Origin: Torulaspora globosa
Taxonomy: Eukaryota > Ascomycota > Saccharomycetes > Saccharomycetales > Saccharomycetaceae
DNA: 64,000 bases
Direction of reading: 5' to 3'
NCBI RefSeq assembly: GCF_014133895.1
Contig: NC_050733.1
Span: forward strand, 496,001 to 560,000
Of the stretch, positions 1-12,530 are shown in pieces. A program made the position numbers and the translations under genes. Each line of letters starts with the position of its first letter. Positions within the stretch are counted from its first letter, which is position 1. The notes beneath the pieces are model-generated. The model was not told where the DNA came from. It made no database searches and saw only the letters and a program-made list of their open reading frames with translations.

Positions 1-66
1 TGGAACCCTCGTTGATCTTGCTGATTTGTGTTTAGATTTAAGATTGATTGAAAAGGATTAGTAGCA

Positions 67-1710
67 ATGACTGTAATTGACTTTGCCGAAAACTCGATAA
101 AAGCTATCTCCTCCACTCGAGTGGTTCTTGAGGGCGCAATTAAACCGGCTACCATTCTATATTCATCTCGCTCAGGCAAAATCATCGAAATATACGTTGA
201 TCAGGTGTTGGATTCCGTAAGTCATCCTCTTCTTCGTCTTTACGATGTTCGAGTCTGTGAAAATGTCTCGCCGAAGGTCATATTGCCGGGACTGGTTGAT
301 TCGCATGTGCACTTGAATGAACCAGGCAGGACGGAATGGGAAGGCTTCGCTACCGGTACACAAGCCGCATGCAGTGGTGGTGTAACCACCGTGGTAGATA
401 TGCCATTAAATGCTATTCCTCCAACGACTACTATTGAAAATTTCAATATCAAGCTGGATGCGGCGAGGGATCAGCTGTGGTGTGATGTGGCATTCTGGGG
501 AGGCATGATCCCTGGTAATCTTGACCACTTGATTCCATTGGTGAGAGCGGGGGTACGAGGTTTCAAGGGTTTTCTCATCGATTCTGGTGTCGATGAGTTC
601 CCAGCAATTGACAGAGCATATATCAAAAAAGCTCTGAGCGCTCTGAAGGATTGCAAAACTCTGTTGGCGTTTCATGCCGAATTGCAGATCGATGATAACC
701 TGCACACGATAGCTGATTCTGAGGAGCTCAAGAAGATAAGATCTATGGATGGGAAGAAAGGTGCCACGAAAAAGCAAGGAGATTCTCTGGCGCTATCCCA
801 TGTACTGTCACCAGCTGAACCAAGAGCTGGTATTCCTTCCCACCTTGTTCATAATGATGATGTGATCGAGTCGCCTTTGGAAACCGCAGCGGTACTCGAT
901 AAGGAGCTGTCAAAAGTGGATCCATGTTTGTATTCATCATTTCTTCTGTCCAGACCAGACAGGTTCGAAACCGATGGTATCTCAATGATTCTGAAATGTT
1001 TAAAGGACATAATGAAAAAAAACGCAGGGAAAGTGCCCCCAGTGCATATTGTTCATCTCGCTAGCATGGACGCGATACCTATTATACGGCAAGCCCATAA
1101 GGAAGGTTTACCAATAACAGCTGAAACTTGCTTTCATTATTTGAGTCTAGCTGCGGAGAATATTCCAAAAAGTGCTACTCATTTCAAATGCTGTCCTCCG
1201 ATTCGCACTGAGGTCAATCGTGTTGCCTTATGGAACGCCGTCCGTGCGGGTGTGATCACATCTGTGGTCAGCGACCATTCGCCTTGTACTCCTGAGCTCA
1301 AAAGCCTAGCCAAAGGTGATTTTTTTAGTGCTTGGGGCGGAATATCCTCAGTTGGGCTGGGCTTATCTCTTCTATATACAAAGAGTCGTTCCATGAAGCC
1401 AGTAGTGTCGCTTACCGAGATTGTTAAATGGTGTTGTGAAAACACCGCCGAGCAAGTCGGTCTGCAACATCGTAAGGGTTTCTTACGCATCGGTTATGAT
1501 GCAGACATCGCAGTTTTCGACACGGATGCGAGACAACGTATTGACAATTCGTCGGTTTATTACAAAAACAAATTGACGGCATATCATGGTTTAACACTGG
1601 ACGGTGTAGTCATGAAGACCATTGTACGAGGCAAAGTTGCTTTCAGTTATGGAAAAGGCCCTTCCAATGCTCCTCATGGTCAAACTCTTTTGGAGCCCAG
1701 GTTTGCATAG
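67..1710 (+). CDS. DAL1: Allantoinase
   Basis: This 547-residue protein is a cyclic amidohydrolase that opens the allantoin ring to allantoate, the first step of allantoin use as a nitrogen source. The metal-site residues of the family are all visible: H80-V-H82 in SHVHLNEPGR, the lysine to be carboxylated at K167 (GFKGF), H203 (AFHAE), H330 (HIVHLAS) and D403 (SDHSPC). S. cerevisiae Dal1 has about 460 residues; the excess here is mostly a polar stretch of about 75 residues (roughly 209-284) inserted straight after the H203 motif. The ATG at 67 is the first in frame and lies 66 bases from the window edge, so the promoter and left neighbour are not visible. The gene is convergent with ERP3, with only 22 bases between the stop codons. 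The other DAL genes are not in this window. Confidence 0.93.
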   Translation: MTVIDFAENSIKAISSTRVVLEGAIKPATILYSSRSGKIIEIYVDQVLDSVSHPLLRLYDVRVCENVSPKVILPGLVDSHVHLNEPGRTEWEGFATGTQAACSGGVTTVVDMPLNAIPPTTTIENFNIKLDAARDQLWCDVAFWGGMIPGNLDHLIPLVRAGVRGFKGFLIDSGVDEFPAIDRAYIKKALSALKDCKTLLAFHAELQIDDNLHTIADSEELKKIRSMDGKKGATKKQGDSLALSHVLSPAEPRAGIPSHLVHNDDVIESPLETAAVLDKELSKVDPCLYSSFLLSRPDRFETDGISMILKCLKDIMKKNAGKVPPVHIVHLASMDAIPIIRQAHKEGLPITAETCFHYLSLAAENIPKSATHFKCCPPIRTEVNRVALWNAVRAGVITSVVSDHSPCTPELKSLAKGDFFSAWGGISSVGLGLSLLYTKSRSMKPVVSLTEIVKWCCENTAEQVGLQHRKGFLRIGYDADIAVFDTDARQRIDNSSVYYKNKLTAYHGLTLDGVVMKTIVRGKVAFSYGKGPSNAPHGQTLLEPRFA

Positions 1711-1732
1711 TTACCTTTATTTGGCAAGTAAA

Positions 1733-2407
1733 TCATACAGCTTGCTTTCTGGATATTCTGAAAAACCACTGCAGCATAAAAACTTGGGCGCAACTCATCC
1801 CTACTACCAACAATATACCATAAATTGAGAATAAAGCAACTCTGCGACTGGTGGAACGAACAGTGTAGTGATTCCTGTTGTTTCTTGTCTTGTAATACTG
1901 CATATTCCGCTCTAGAAGATACAACTTTCTCTCAATGTTGTCTACCGAATCCTCCAGCGATTCCTGCAGTTGGATAGCGCTGGCATCTTTCAGCTTTCGC
2001 TGTTCCTTCCTCGCTTTGCGTCTTTCTGATCTATCGTTATCCTGGCGAACGCATTTGTACTCAATGTCCAGATCAACAATTTTATTGTGCTCTTCTCCGC
2101 CTTCGAAACAGAAGGCATATTCTCCTCTGTGTTCGGCATAGAAAGACCACTCGCCTTGACGCTCTTTGGTTCTCTTGAGTAGGGGTGTGTACTTATCAGC
2201 AGGCCCGAATATTTCATAATTCACTTGAAAATCATTGGCATCACCTTCTTGAACGGCAAAATAGTACGATATAGTGCAGCTAACATCCGGCGTGAGCGTG
2301 TAGAAACATTCTCTTTGCCCTTTCCTCAATTCGAAAGTTATGGGAGATCCGAAGACGAGGCTGCAAAAATATAGCAAAGTTGGAACTATGAGAGAGCGAT
2401 AGATCAT
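1733..2407 (-). CDS. ERP3: p24-family cargo receptor, Erp3-like
   Basis: A 224-residue type I membrane protein of the p24/EMP24 family, which helps package cargo into COPII vesicles between ER and Golgi. It has a signal peptide (about residues 1-20, ending near VFGS), a lumenal GOLD domain with the two expected cysteines (RECFYTL and AFCFEGG), a charged coiled-coil stretch, one C-terminal membrane span and a short tail beginning WFFRI, with the aromatic pair typical of the family. The frame stays open upstream to 2521 without an ATG, so the start is set at the ATG at 2407, which directly precedes the signal peptide. Position next to CDC7 matches YDL018C-YDL017W in S. cerevisiae, which is why ERP3 is preferred over other ERP paralogues. 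Confidence 0.88.
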   Translation of the reverse strand: MIYRSLIVPTLLYFCSLVFGSPITFELRKGQRECFYTLTPDVSCTISYYFAVQEGDANDFQVNYEIFGPADKYTPLLKRTKERQGEWSFYAEHRGEYAFCFEGGEEHNKIVDLDIEYKCVRQDNDRSERRKARKEQRKLKDASAIQLQESLEDSVDNIERKLYLLERNMQYYKTRNNRNHYTVRSTSRRVALFSIYGILLVVGMSCAQVFMLQWFFRISRKQAV

Positions 2408-4885
<2,478 letters not shown>

Positions 4886-4985
4886 ATCAGTGCTCACCGC
4901 CAGGTGCTTGAGGTAAAACAGCTATCAAAATGAAAAGAGCATTAGTCCCAGCATATAAATCATCATATAAAAACGTACGCTCTCG

Positions 4986-5921
4986 CTAAAAAACGTAAGG
5001 AATTAGGAAAGCCCTCTTGGTTCCATACTTCTTGTTTTTCTTCTGAGCCCATAGGTACATTTGTGTCATTGAGACGGCAGTAAAGATTAGCGAGAACAAG
5101 TTGAGTTTAAAAATCAGCGAGAAGAAAATCCAGGCCCACGACTCGAACGTGTAGTTCGGAGCCACCAGTAGGGAAAACATCCCGCTGTTTATTGGCACAC
5201 GTTTTGTAGTGTTTCCTTTCTTCTTTTGCGCTTCACCCCATAGGCGTAGTTTTATGTGCACATAGAAGACCCATGATTCCGCCAGTGTGAACAAAGCCAC
5301 CAAGGAGCCCAAATTGTTCAGTCTGAGGGCACTATAAGCCTGGAAAAGTTTCGAATCATCAAAAATGAACCCATATCCGAAATATCCAAACGCGATGGCT
5401 CCGTTCAAAACCCAGTAGTGGAACGAGTTCTTGAAAATGTTGAACAACGGCATAGTGCTTTGCGAGAACTGATGAACAAACAGCGTTTCGAACTCCCTCT
5501 TAAGGTAATGCGCCATAATCAAACTGTACGCCAGTTTGTTCATGAAAGGATTGTACGGTTTCGAGCGACTATGATATTTCTCAACCAAAGTTGGGTTCTT
5601 AGACAACAGGTATACCAGAGAATGGACCAAGATCGGGCCGAGATACTCAACGACAAACACGAGTCTCCAAGACACTTGCGGCCCCAGATCCTTCACGTAT
5701 AATTCAGTGTCCTCCAGATTTGTTCCTTCTTTAAAAAATGCATCGGAAGTAATCGGAACCTGTTTTCCCTCCTTGACATAAGTCAACCGTAACCTATTTG
5801 TATTCAATGACCTGTTGTTCTTCGATATATCATTCAAAACCGGTTGTAAAGCTAATCCGTCAACGTTCTCCAAGCGAGTATCCTTCAATGACTTCGAACG
5901 GGACTTTATAACAATTGGCAT
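4986..5921 (-). CDS. TSC13: Very-long-chain trans-2-enoyl-CoA reductase
   Basis: A 311-residue polytopic ER membrane protein (about 310 in S. cerevisiae). It catalyses the last reduction of each very-long-chain fatty-acid elongation cycle, feeding sphingolipid synthesis. The N-terminal third is soluble and ubiquitin-like, followed by several hydrophobic spans from about residue 80 on and the steroid-5-alpha-reductase-type C-terminal domain. The protein ends in a basic segment, KKNKKYGTKRAFLIPYVF, typical of the family. The minus-strand ATG at 5921 is unambiguous. It is divergent from NOP1 with a 377-base shared promoter region. Confidence 0.94.
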   Translation of the reverse strand: MPIVIKSRSKSLKDTRLENVDGLALQPVLNDISKNNRSLNTNRLRLTYVKEGKQVPITSDAFFKEGTNLEDTELYVKDLGPQVSWRLVFVVEYLGPILVHSLVYLLSKNPTLVEKYHSRSKPYNPFMNKLAYSLIMAHYLKREFETLFVHQFSQSTMPLFNIFKNSFHYWVLNGAIAFGYFGYGFIFDDSKLFQAYSALRLNNLGSLVALFTLAESWVFYVHIKLRLWGEAQKKKGNTTKRVPINSGMFSLLVAPNYTFESWAWIFFSLIFKLNLFSLIFTAVSMTQMYLWAQKKNKKYGTKRAFLIPYVF

Positions 5922-6090
5922 TCTTTTAGAAACACAATTAACTCGCTAATAATCTCACTTCCTGATCTACTATCTCTCCAGTGGTTATCCTTTAACTAAT
6001 CAGTTGAACCTTTATTTTATCGAGTTGGAAATCTTTCGTCAATGATGATTTGATGGAATTTGAAAAAAAAAAAAGCTTTCTTTTTCGATT

Positions 6091-6135
6091 TGAAAAATTT
6101 TCTTCAATTGGCTTGAGTACTAAGCTCATCTCATC
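6091..6135 (+). promoter_or_regulatory. RRPE plus PAC-like elements upstream of NOP1
   Basis: TGAAAAATTTTC at 6091-6102 is a complete match to the ribosomal RNA processing element (TGAAAAATTTT). At 6125-6135 overlapping CTCATC copies (reverse complement GATGAG) resemble the PAC core. The pair lies 165-210 bases before the NOP1 ATG, the usual arrangement for ribosome-biogenesis genes. A 12-base A run precedes it at 6063-6074. The assignment to NOP1 rather than TSC13 is from function. Confidence 0.7.
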
Positions 6136-6283
6136 TCTTAACGACTTTAGATCGAGGAGTCGATTCAGCTAAGCTTTGCTAGTGCTTTTGTTCCTGTTCA
6201 GTTACTGTCAGTCGGTACAATTGATTCCTAGTGTGTCGCCTGCGATTGAGATTACGTGAAGTTTTCGGCGATTTACCCCATAG

Positions 6284-7270
<987 letters not shown>

Positions 7271-7615
7271 ACGCAAAACATGTCATTGCTCAGTTTTCTT
7301 CATTCTTGCGCCAGAAGGCCTTGTAAAATAGATATTATTACTGCCATTATCATCTTCAGATGTTATAATCGAAGTGTATAAAGCTTTTTGAACTAAAAGT
7401 CGGAACGAACTTTAGAAGAATTGGTATTATGATCACAGTGGACGGCGATCGCCTTAGCAATGGCGGTTTACAAACGCCATCGGAAGGCATCTTGATAGAG
7501 GCAGGACAAGTATTGTGAATGGCAAAGGCCAGCTAGATGACTTGAGCCATTATCCGGGTGTCAGATTGCGTATTGATTTATTGGACGGGCTTTTCAGGAG
7601 TCGAAACGAATAAAA
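7271..7615. other. Intergenic region NOP1-SLX5
   Basis: 345 bases between two genes on the same strand; it must contain the NOP1 terminator and the SLX5 promoter. No RNA gene or clear regulatory motif is visible. Confidence 0.5.
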
Positions 7616-9406
7616 ATGACTGAGAGGGGGGATGTTACGCCGGATGAGCCTGCTGTAGGGAATCGTAATATTGGTCGGTCCGTTATACTGATTGAAAGCG
7701 ACTCAGATGATGATGGACTAACCAACAATGAGCGCCGCTCGAGAAACCTGGCTGTTAGTGGGCCTGGTGTTCTAAATGAGGTAGATGGTCATGGCGCTTT
7801 GGGTGGAAACGAAGAAGACGGTGACGATGATCTCAGTATTTTCCGAGAAACTGGTAGGCAGGCTGATTCCGATACACATTTGGACGCTGGAACCGAGTAT
7901 ATCGACCTTGAAAGAGAGTCTGTCTCCGGTGAAAACGACAGAAATAGCCAACTTAGGATGATGGCATATGACGAAGGACATAGCACACCGGCTGCCGATA
8001 GCGGGGAGGGTGGCAGGGATGATGGTTTGATGATTGTGCAGGAGCGGCGAGCTGCTCCCGCTATACGACTTAGCGTGCCAGGCAGAGGTTTTATGGAGAT
8101 AAGTGCAAGTCCTTACGACAGGCCAGTGAGGCGATCTTTCGAGAGACAGGAACATTACCGCCAACTGCGGCATCCTGGTCGTCGGAGACTGCGAAGAGCG
8201 GCCGAGCGAACCGGTCAATCTCGACGTCAGATACCTGAGGACGACGCCGAGGATGACGATTACCGCCCAGCATCTGTAGGAAGGCTGCCGACTCGATTGA
8301 TCAGGCGACGCCGACAGGAGTTTTTCAGACCACAGCAGGGCCCCTATGGCGGTGGTGATTCAATCTTGGCTGAGTTACGGGCCAGAATCGATAGCTTTTC
8401 GCCGGACATTAGGAGCGCCTTTACTCATGCTCAGACAGTAAGTGAGTTCAGATGCATACTTCAGAGCGTGGATCCGCTTATGTGGCAGGAGTGCAACGGC
8501 GAGTTGGAGCAACTATACAACGCTTACAGGGCAAGGATGAGCATAGTAGCAGCAGATCAGGCCAGCCGTGTTCCAAGAGGCTCTTCACAAAGCGAGAATA
8601 GATCATTCCAATATGTTGGCCGCGTTGGGCCTCTAGGCCTACACGTTGATATAAGTGGAGGGCTGGGTGAGAGTTTAACTAACTATCTGCTAGAGAATGA
8701 GCCCGGCCGGTACGCCATGATGGCCTATCCAGGAGCGGTTTTCGATGAGATGGACGAGGAAGCGCGGACGCAAAGCATAGTCAACGCTATTCAGGAAAGA
8801 GAAGAAAGAGAGCGCGACATTCGAGTAAAGAACTTTTCGGAGAAGAGCAGGCCTCAAGAGGAGAAATTTTTACAAAAGTGTAGGGGATTACCTCAAGGAT
8901 ACAGTGCATCGTTTAACACCAAGATACCACCCACGATGGAGGTGACCGAAGACGGGAAGGAGCGAACAATGATGGTTGACGATAGAATCAGAGATGAGTG
9001 GGAAGAGGTTGCCGTTTGCTGCCTCTGCGGTGTCGAACTCGGAGTTGGCATACCTGACGACTTCGAAGGTATGACGAAGGAGGATCGCGGCGCAACATTC
9101 CAGTCGCTGACAGCGAAGTACGAATTCCACTGTCCCTATCAAAGCCTTACCCGTCCGACAAAAGTCGACCGAGATCTCTCGAGGAAGACGTTCGTTGCTC
9201 CCTGCGGACACACCTATTGCGGCCGCTGTGTGGTGAGAATACGCAACGCTGGGTCACGCTGCAGCAAAAAAGACTCAAAGAAGAAGTATGCCGGCCTCAA
9301 GGGCTCATCCCATCCAGATAACTACGGACCCAAGACGTGTCCCGCGACTCACTGCAAACAGCCCATACGATCGCCAAAAGCAAAGATGCGCGAGGCCTTC
9401 CTGTAA
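7616..9406 (+). CDS. SLX5: SUMO-targeted ubiquitin ligase subunit Slx5
   Basis: A 596-residue protein (about 619 in S. cerevisiae). With Slx8 it forms the nuclear ubiquitin ligase that recognises SUMO-modified proteins and protects genome stability. The N-terminal part is acidic and holds hydrophobic-acidic SUMO-interacting motifs, for example VILIESDSDDD (about residue 23), YIDLE and LMIVQ. A basic arginine-rich stretch follows near residues 170-220. The C-terminus has a split RING-type cysteine set beginning CCLCG (about residue 468) and continuing APCGHTYCGRC and CPATHC to the end. The middle is poorly conserved, as usual for Slx5. Order NOP1-SLX5-CYSTM gene matches YDL014W-YDL013W-YDL012C, which supports the identification. 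Confidence 0.88.
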   Translation: MTERGDVTPDEPAVGNRNIGRSVILIESDSDDDGLTNNERRSRNLAVSGPGVLNEVDGHGALGGNEEDGDDDLSIFRETGRQADSDTHLDAGTEYIDLERESVSGENDRNSQLRMMAYDEGHSTPAADSGEGGRDDGLMIVQERRAAPAIRLSVPGRGFMEISASPYDRPVRRSFERQEHYRQLRHPGRRRLRRAAERTGQSRRQIPEDDAEDDDYRPASVGRLPTRLIRRRRQEFFRPQQGPYGGGDSILAELRARIDSFSPDIRSAFTHAQTVSEFRCILQSVDPLMWQECNGELEQLYNAYRARMSIVAADQASRVPRGSSQSENRSFQYVGRVGPLGLHVDISGGLGESLTNYLLENEPGRYAMMAYPGAVFDEMDEEARTQSIVNAIQEREERERDIRVKNFSEKSRPQEEKFLQKCRGLPQGYSASFNTKIPPTMEVTEDGKERTMMVDDRIRDEWEEVAVCCLCGVELGVGIPDDFEGMTKEDRGATFQSLTAKYEFHCPYQSLTRPTKVDRDLSRKTFVAPCGHTYCGRCVVRIRNAGSRCSKKDSKKKYAGLKGSSHPDNYGPKTCPATHCKQPIRSPKAKMREAFL

Positions 9407-9504
9407 GCCGTTTGCGATTAAAAGAACATAGTATTAAAAAATTAGTAGTAAATTGTTCCGTAAGTAGAAAGAGCCCAGTCTTTTGCCGCGGCCAAAGAAC
9501 ATGA

Positions 9505-9933
9505 TTAGAATAGTAAATCCAAAGTACAGCAGATACACATAGCCATCAAGCATGCGGTCAGACAGTCCTCATTACCGCTTCTGGGAGGCTGCTGTTGCAC
9601 ATATATAGGCTGTTGCTGATGTGGCGGCTGTTGCTGGTAGTATTGCGGATGCTGTTGCTGCTGATATGGCGGCTGCGGATACTGCTGATACTGTCCTTGT
9701 TGATAATACTGCTGTTGCTGCGGTTGGTGCTGCTGGGGATGGCTGAAAACCCCTCTTTCGTTCGAGCTGCCTTGGCCTGGAGGAGGCGCACCTGGAGGAG
9801 GCGCACCTGGGCGAGCAAACTGTAAGAAGATCTAGTTAGTAAAATCTCGATAGCATACACGTTAGCCTCACGAACGGCTCCCACATACCGTTTCCTTCTT
9901 CTCACTCTGTGAGTAATATTCGTTAGCTGACAT
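9505..9933 (-). CDS. Small CYSTM-module protein, two exons (YDL012C homologue)
   Basis: The gene is spliced: exon 1 is 9889-9933 (15 codons, [15 protein letters not shown]) and exon 2 is 9505-9819 (104 codons plus stop), giving 119 residues. The product has a proline, glutamine and tyrosine-rich middle (runs such as [11 protein letters not shown] and [14 protein letters not shown]) and ends in a cysteine-rich hydrophobic tail, [20 protein letters not shown], which is the CYSTM module of tail-anchored plasma-membrane proteins linked to stress and metal tolerance. S. cerevisiae YDL012C, at the same place next to SLX5, is also small and intron-containing. The unspliced reading of this locus gives a meaningless serine/arginine-rich frame and loses the CYSTM tail. 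Molecular function is unknown. Confidence 0.88.
9820..9888 (-). other. Spliceosomal intron in the CYSTM gene
   Basis: 69 bases on the minus strand with the yeast consensus 5' site GTATGT, branch point TACTAAC at 9835-9841 and 3' CAG at 9820-9822. Both flanking exons stay in frame. Confidence 0.93.
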
Positions 9934-10518
9934 TCCACAGCTATTCAACGCTTATAGCCCTCCAAAACTGCATCCACCAGCACCTTTTACCAAGTTCAAC
10001 CTTGTTCAACCTTGTTCTAGGAGATCTCCCTTGTTCCTTGGTATTACGGGGGGCCCTGAACATCTCCGTCGATGATGATCTGCACTCAGCCTCCGCCAAA
10101 GCACAATTTTAGAGGGCAAATAAGCCCTGATCCAGCATAAACGAGATACAATAGCTATTGCTGCGGGTTGATCGTGGTGTCCAAGATCACCAAATGAAAA
10201 TCCAAACTATCAGGCGTTTTTGCATTGGTTTTTGCATTTGCATTGTCTTGTAAAGCTGCCTTGAATGGCAGGTTCGTAGTCAGCGAGGCCGTGTAGCATT
10301 GGAAGCGCGAGGAAAACAGCTAGTCTTTTTTCCTGTCAGTTTAGCGATAGAAGCAGTGGTGAAAGCCATTGCGCGTTGCTCTGTATCGGCAAACGAGGTT
10401 GTCGCGTCGAGGCCGTGGTTCGAGGATTTATCACACTTTTTTGCCTTCATTTTGTGTTTGTAGTTCAGTTGGCTGGATTGATCTGGAGTTGATTGCCGCC
10501 TGATAGAGAAAGCGAACT
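9934..10518. other. Divergent intergenic region CYSTM gene/MNN2
   Basis: 585 bases with no supported gene or RNA. It should hold the promoters of both flanking genes. A short imperfect direct repeat (AACCTTGTTC twice near 10000-10018) is visible; no known site is convincing. Confidence 0.5.
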
Positions 10519-12297
10519 ATGGTGCTGGTACCTAGGCGATATGCTAAGGCGTTGAAGCTGACCGCGATTCTGATACTGTTTTGTGTCTTGCTTGTTGTAA
10601 GCAACAAGTTTATGGATAGGAGTCTTTCTGTGTCGGAGTACCGGGAATATCTGAAGACATACTTGGAAATAGCTCAAAATGGGAAGCCAATGGAGGCGCC
10701 GTCGTTGGATCAAACTGGAAGGACGACACACGATGGGAATGGGCGGTTGAAGAAGTTTTACGGGCAAGTTTTTGAACTCTTGAAGGAATACTCGCCGAGC
10801 GGAAAATCAGCGAGAGAGTACAGTAAGCGGTGTAAGCTGGAAGGAGATATTGGGTTTCGACCAGAAAATTACAAAGATTGGTACAAGCTTACCGGAGAGG
10901 AGTTATCCTCTTGCCTGCTCATGTCGGGGTCTGAGGTGGAGAAGCTGAAAAAGAGCCATGCCGGCTACGTGGAGGCGCTGGACGGCTTTGTGCTGCCCAA
11001 GGCGTCGTACAAAGGCCGAGGCATCGTTACCGTGGGCGGCGGTAAGTTTTCTCTGATGGCGCTTCTGGTTATAAAGACGTTGAGAAACCTGCATACCACT
11101 TTACCGGTGGAGGTGTTTATTCCTCCCAGTGACGAGGGCGAGGCAGAACTTTGTAATGTGGTTCTGCCTCGGTATAATGCCAAGTGTATCTTCCTGTCTG
11201 ATATTCTGCCTGAGTCATCGTTGGAAAATTTCGAATTTACTGGCTACCAGTTCAAGTCGCTGGCGCTGATAGCGTCCAGTTTCGAAGACGTGCTGTTTTT
11301 AGACGCCGACAACTTCCCCGTGAAACCACTGGATCACATCTTCGACGAGGAACCTTACGCCTCTACAGGGTTCGTTTTATGGCCCGATTTTTGGAGAAGA
11401 ACGACTCAGCCAGTGTACTATGACATTGCTGGTATCGAGGTGGACAAGCGGAAGCGCTCACGTAACTGTTTCGACGACCTAACTCCACCGGAAGTGTACA
11501 CTCCGAATATGAACGACCTGTCCCAGGTGCCGTTCCACGATCTGGAGGGCGCTATTCCGGATGTCTCGACCGAATCTGGCCAGCTAATGATCAGCAAGTC
11601 TAGACATCTGGGTACAATCCTACTTGCTCTCTACTACAACGTTAATGGGCCAAGTTGGTACTACCCGATGTTTTCTCAGAGAGCCGCTGGCGAAGGTGAC
11701 AAGGAAACGTTTCTCACAGCTGCAAGCTTCTATGGGTTATCGTTTTATCAAGTAAAAAGTGCCACAGGCGTTGAGGGCTATCATAGGCCGGACGGAGAAG
11801 GGTTTCGCGGTGTCGCGATGTTGCAACACGATCTCAATCAAGACTATGCGCGCTATAAGGCTGCTGCAAAAGCCATCGCAGCCAAATACCAATCGAATAC
11901 GGCAATCGAATTTGACAAATCTTACTCTCTACAAGAATTTTACAACACATATTTCGGTGCTAGTGAACCAAAGTACCCCAACGAAGTCGACGTCATGTTT
12001 GCCCACTCAAATACTCCAAAATTCGATCCCTATATGCTATGGAAGAATCAAGATCTGATCTACCAGAAAAAGCACATCCGATCATACACCGCACTGAGCA
12101 AAATAAACTACTATGACCTGGAACTGGAAAACTTCAGAGCCATGAATCAATACCTATGTGTCAAGCGAACTTCTTTCAAGTATCTTGATGAGAAAGTAAA
12201 CGGCCCGGAAGAGTGGGCTTCTATGTGCGAATATATCAAAGATCGGCTGACCTTCTTGGAGGCCACACACACCCAAGCAGTGTCGCCGTCTAACTGA
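10519..12297 (+). CDS. MNN2: Golgi alpha-1,2-mannosyltransferase, Mnn2/Mnn5 type
   Basis: A 592-residue type II Golgi protein (Mnn2 about 597 residues, Mnn5 about 586) that adds alpha-1,2-mannose branches to the outer chain of N-glycans. It has a short cytosolic tail, a signal anchor at about residues 12-29 (LTAILILFCVLLVVSN), a stem, and a catalytic domain with the DxD-type motif DADNFPVKPLD near residue 262, which binds Mn2+ and GDP-mannose. Upstream of that, RGIVTVGGGKFSLMALL matches the conserved start of the catalytic fold. Its neighbour GRX in the same orientation matches YBR015C (MNN2)-YBR014C (GRX7). This favours MNN2, although in a non-duplicated genome one gene may stand for more than one S. 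cerevisiae paralogue. Confidence 0.87.
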   Translation: MVLVPRRYAKALKLTAILILFCVLLVVSNKFMDRSLSVSEYREYLKTYLEIAQNGKPMEAPSLDQTGRTTHDGNGRLKKFYGQVFELLKEYSPSGKSAREYSKRCKLEGDIGFRPENYKDWYKLTGEELSSCLLMSGSEVEKLKKSHAGYVEALDGFVLPKASYKGRGIVTVGGGKFSLMALLVIKTLRNLHTTLPVEVFIPPSDEGEAELCNVVLPRYNAKCIFLSDILPESSLENFEFTGYQFKSLALIASSFEDVLFLDADNFPVKPLDHIFDEEPYASTGFVLWPDFWRRTTQPVYYDIAGIEVDKRKRSRNCFDDLTPPEVYTPNMNDLSQVPFHDLEGAIPDVSTESGQLMISKSRHLGTILLALYYNVNGPSWYYPMFSQRAAGEGDKETFLTAASFYGLSFYQVKSATGVEGYHRPDGEGFRGVAMLQHDLNQDYARYKAAAKAIAAKYQSNTAIEFDKSYSLQEFYNTYFGASEPKYPNEVDVMFAHSNTPKFDPYMLWKNQDLIYQKKHIRSYTALSKINYYDLELENFRAMNQYLCVKRTSFKYLDEKVNGPEEWASMCEYIKDRLTFLEATHTQAVSPSN

Positions 12298-12530
12298 CAT
12301 CTCCTGACCTCTTGACTACTTAATCAAGTGTATACCTCTAACGCATACTATTCGTTATGGCTGTCGCGTGTGGCGCGAACTTTCGCATCTCGCCCGACTG
12401 AGCGAAGCCTCAAGCTTGGCAGTGAAACTTTAATACACGAAGAAATGTGCCATACTCAAGGCTCTCTAAACTCTATTGACGATCCCACTCACTCTGAATA
12501 AGGACTTACGGTCACTATAGTTTCTGCGAA

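Noticed and set aside
9595..9825. Leucine-rich 76-codon frame on the plus strand that looks like a membrane protein
   Set aside because: It is the antisense reading of the Gln/Pro/Tyr-rich exon 2 of the CYSTM gene; CAG/CAA repeats read backwards give CTG/TTG leucine codons.
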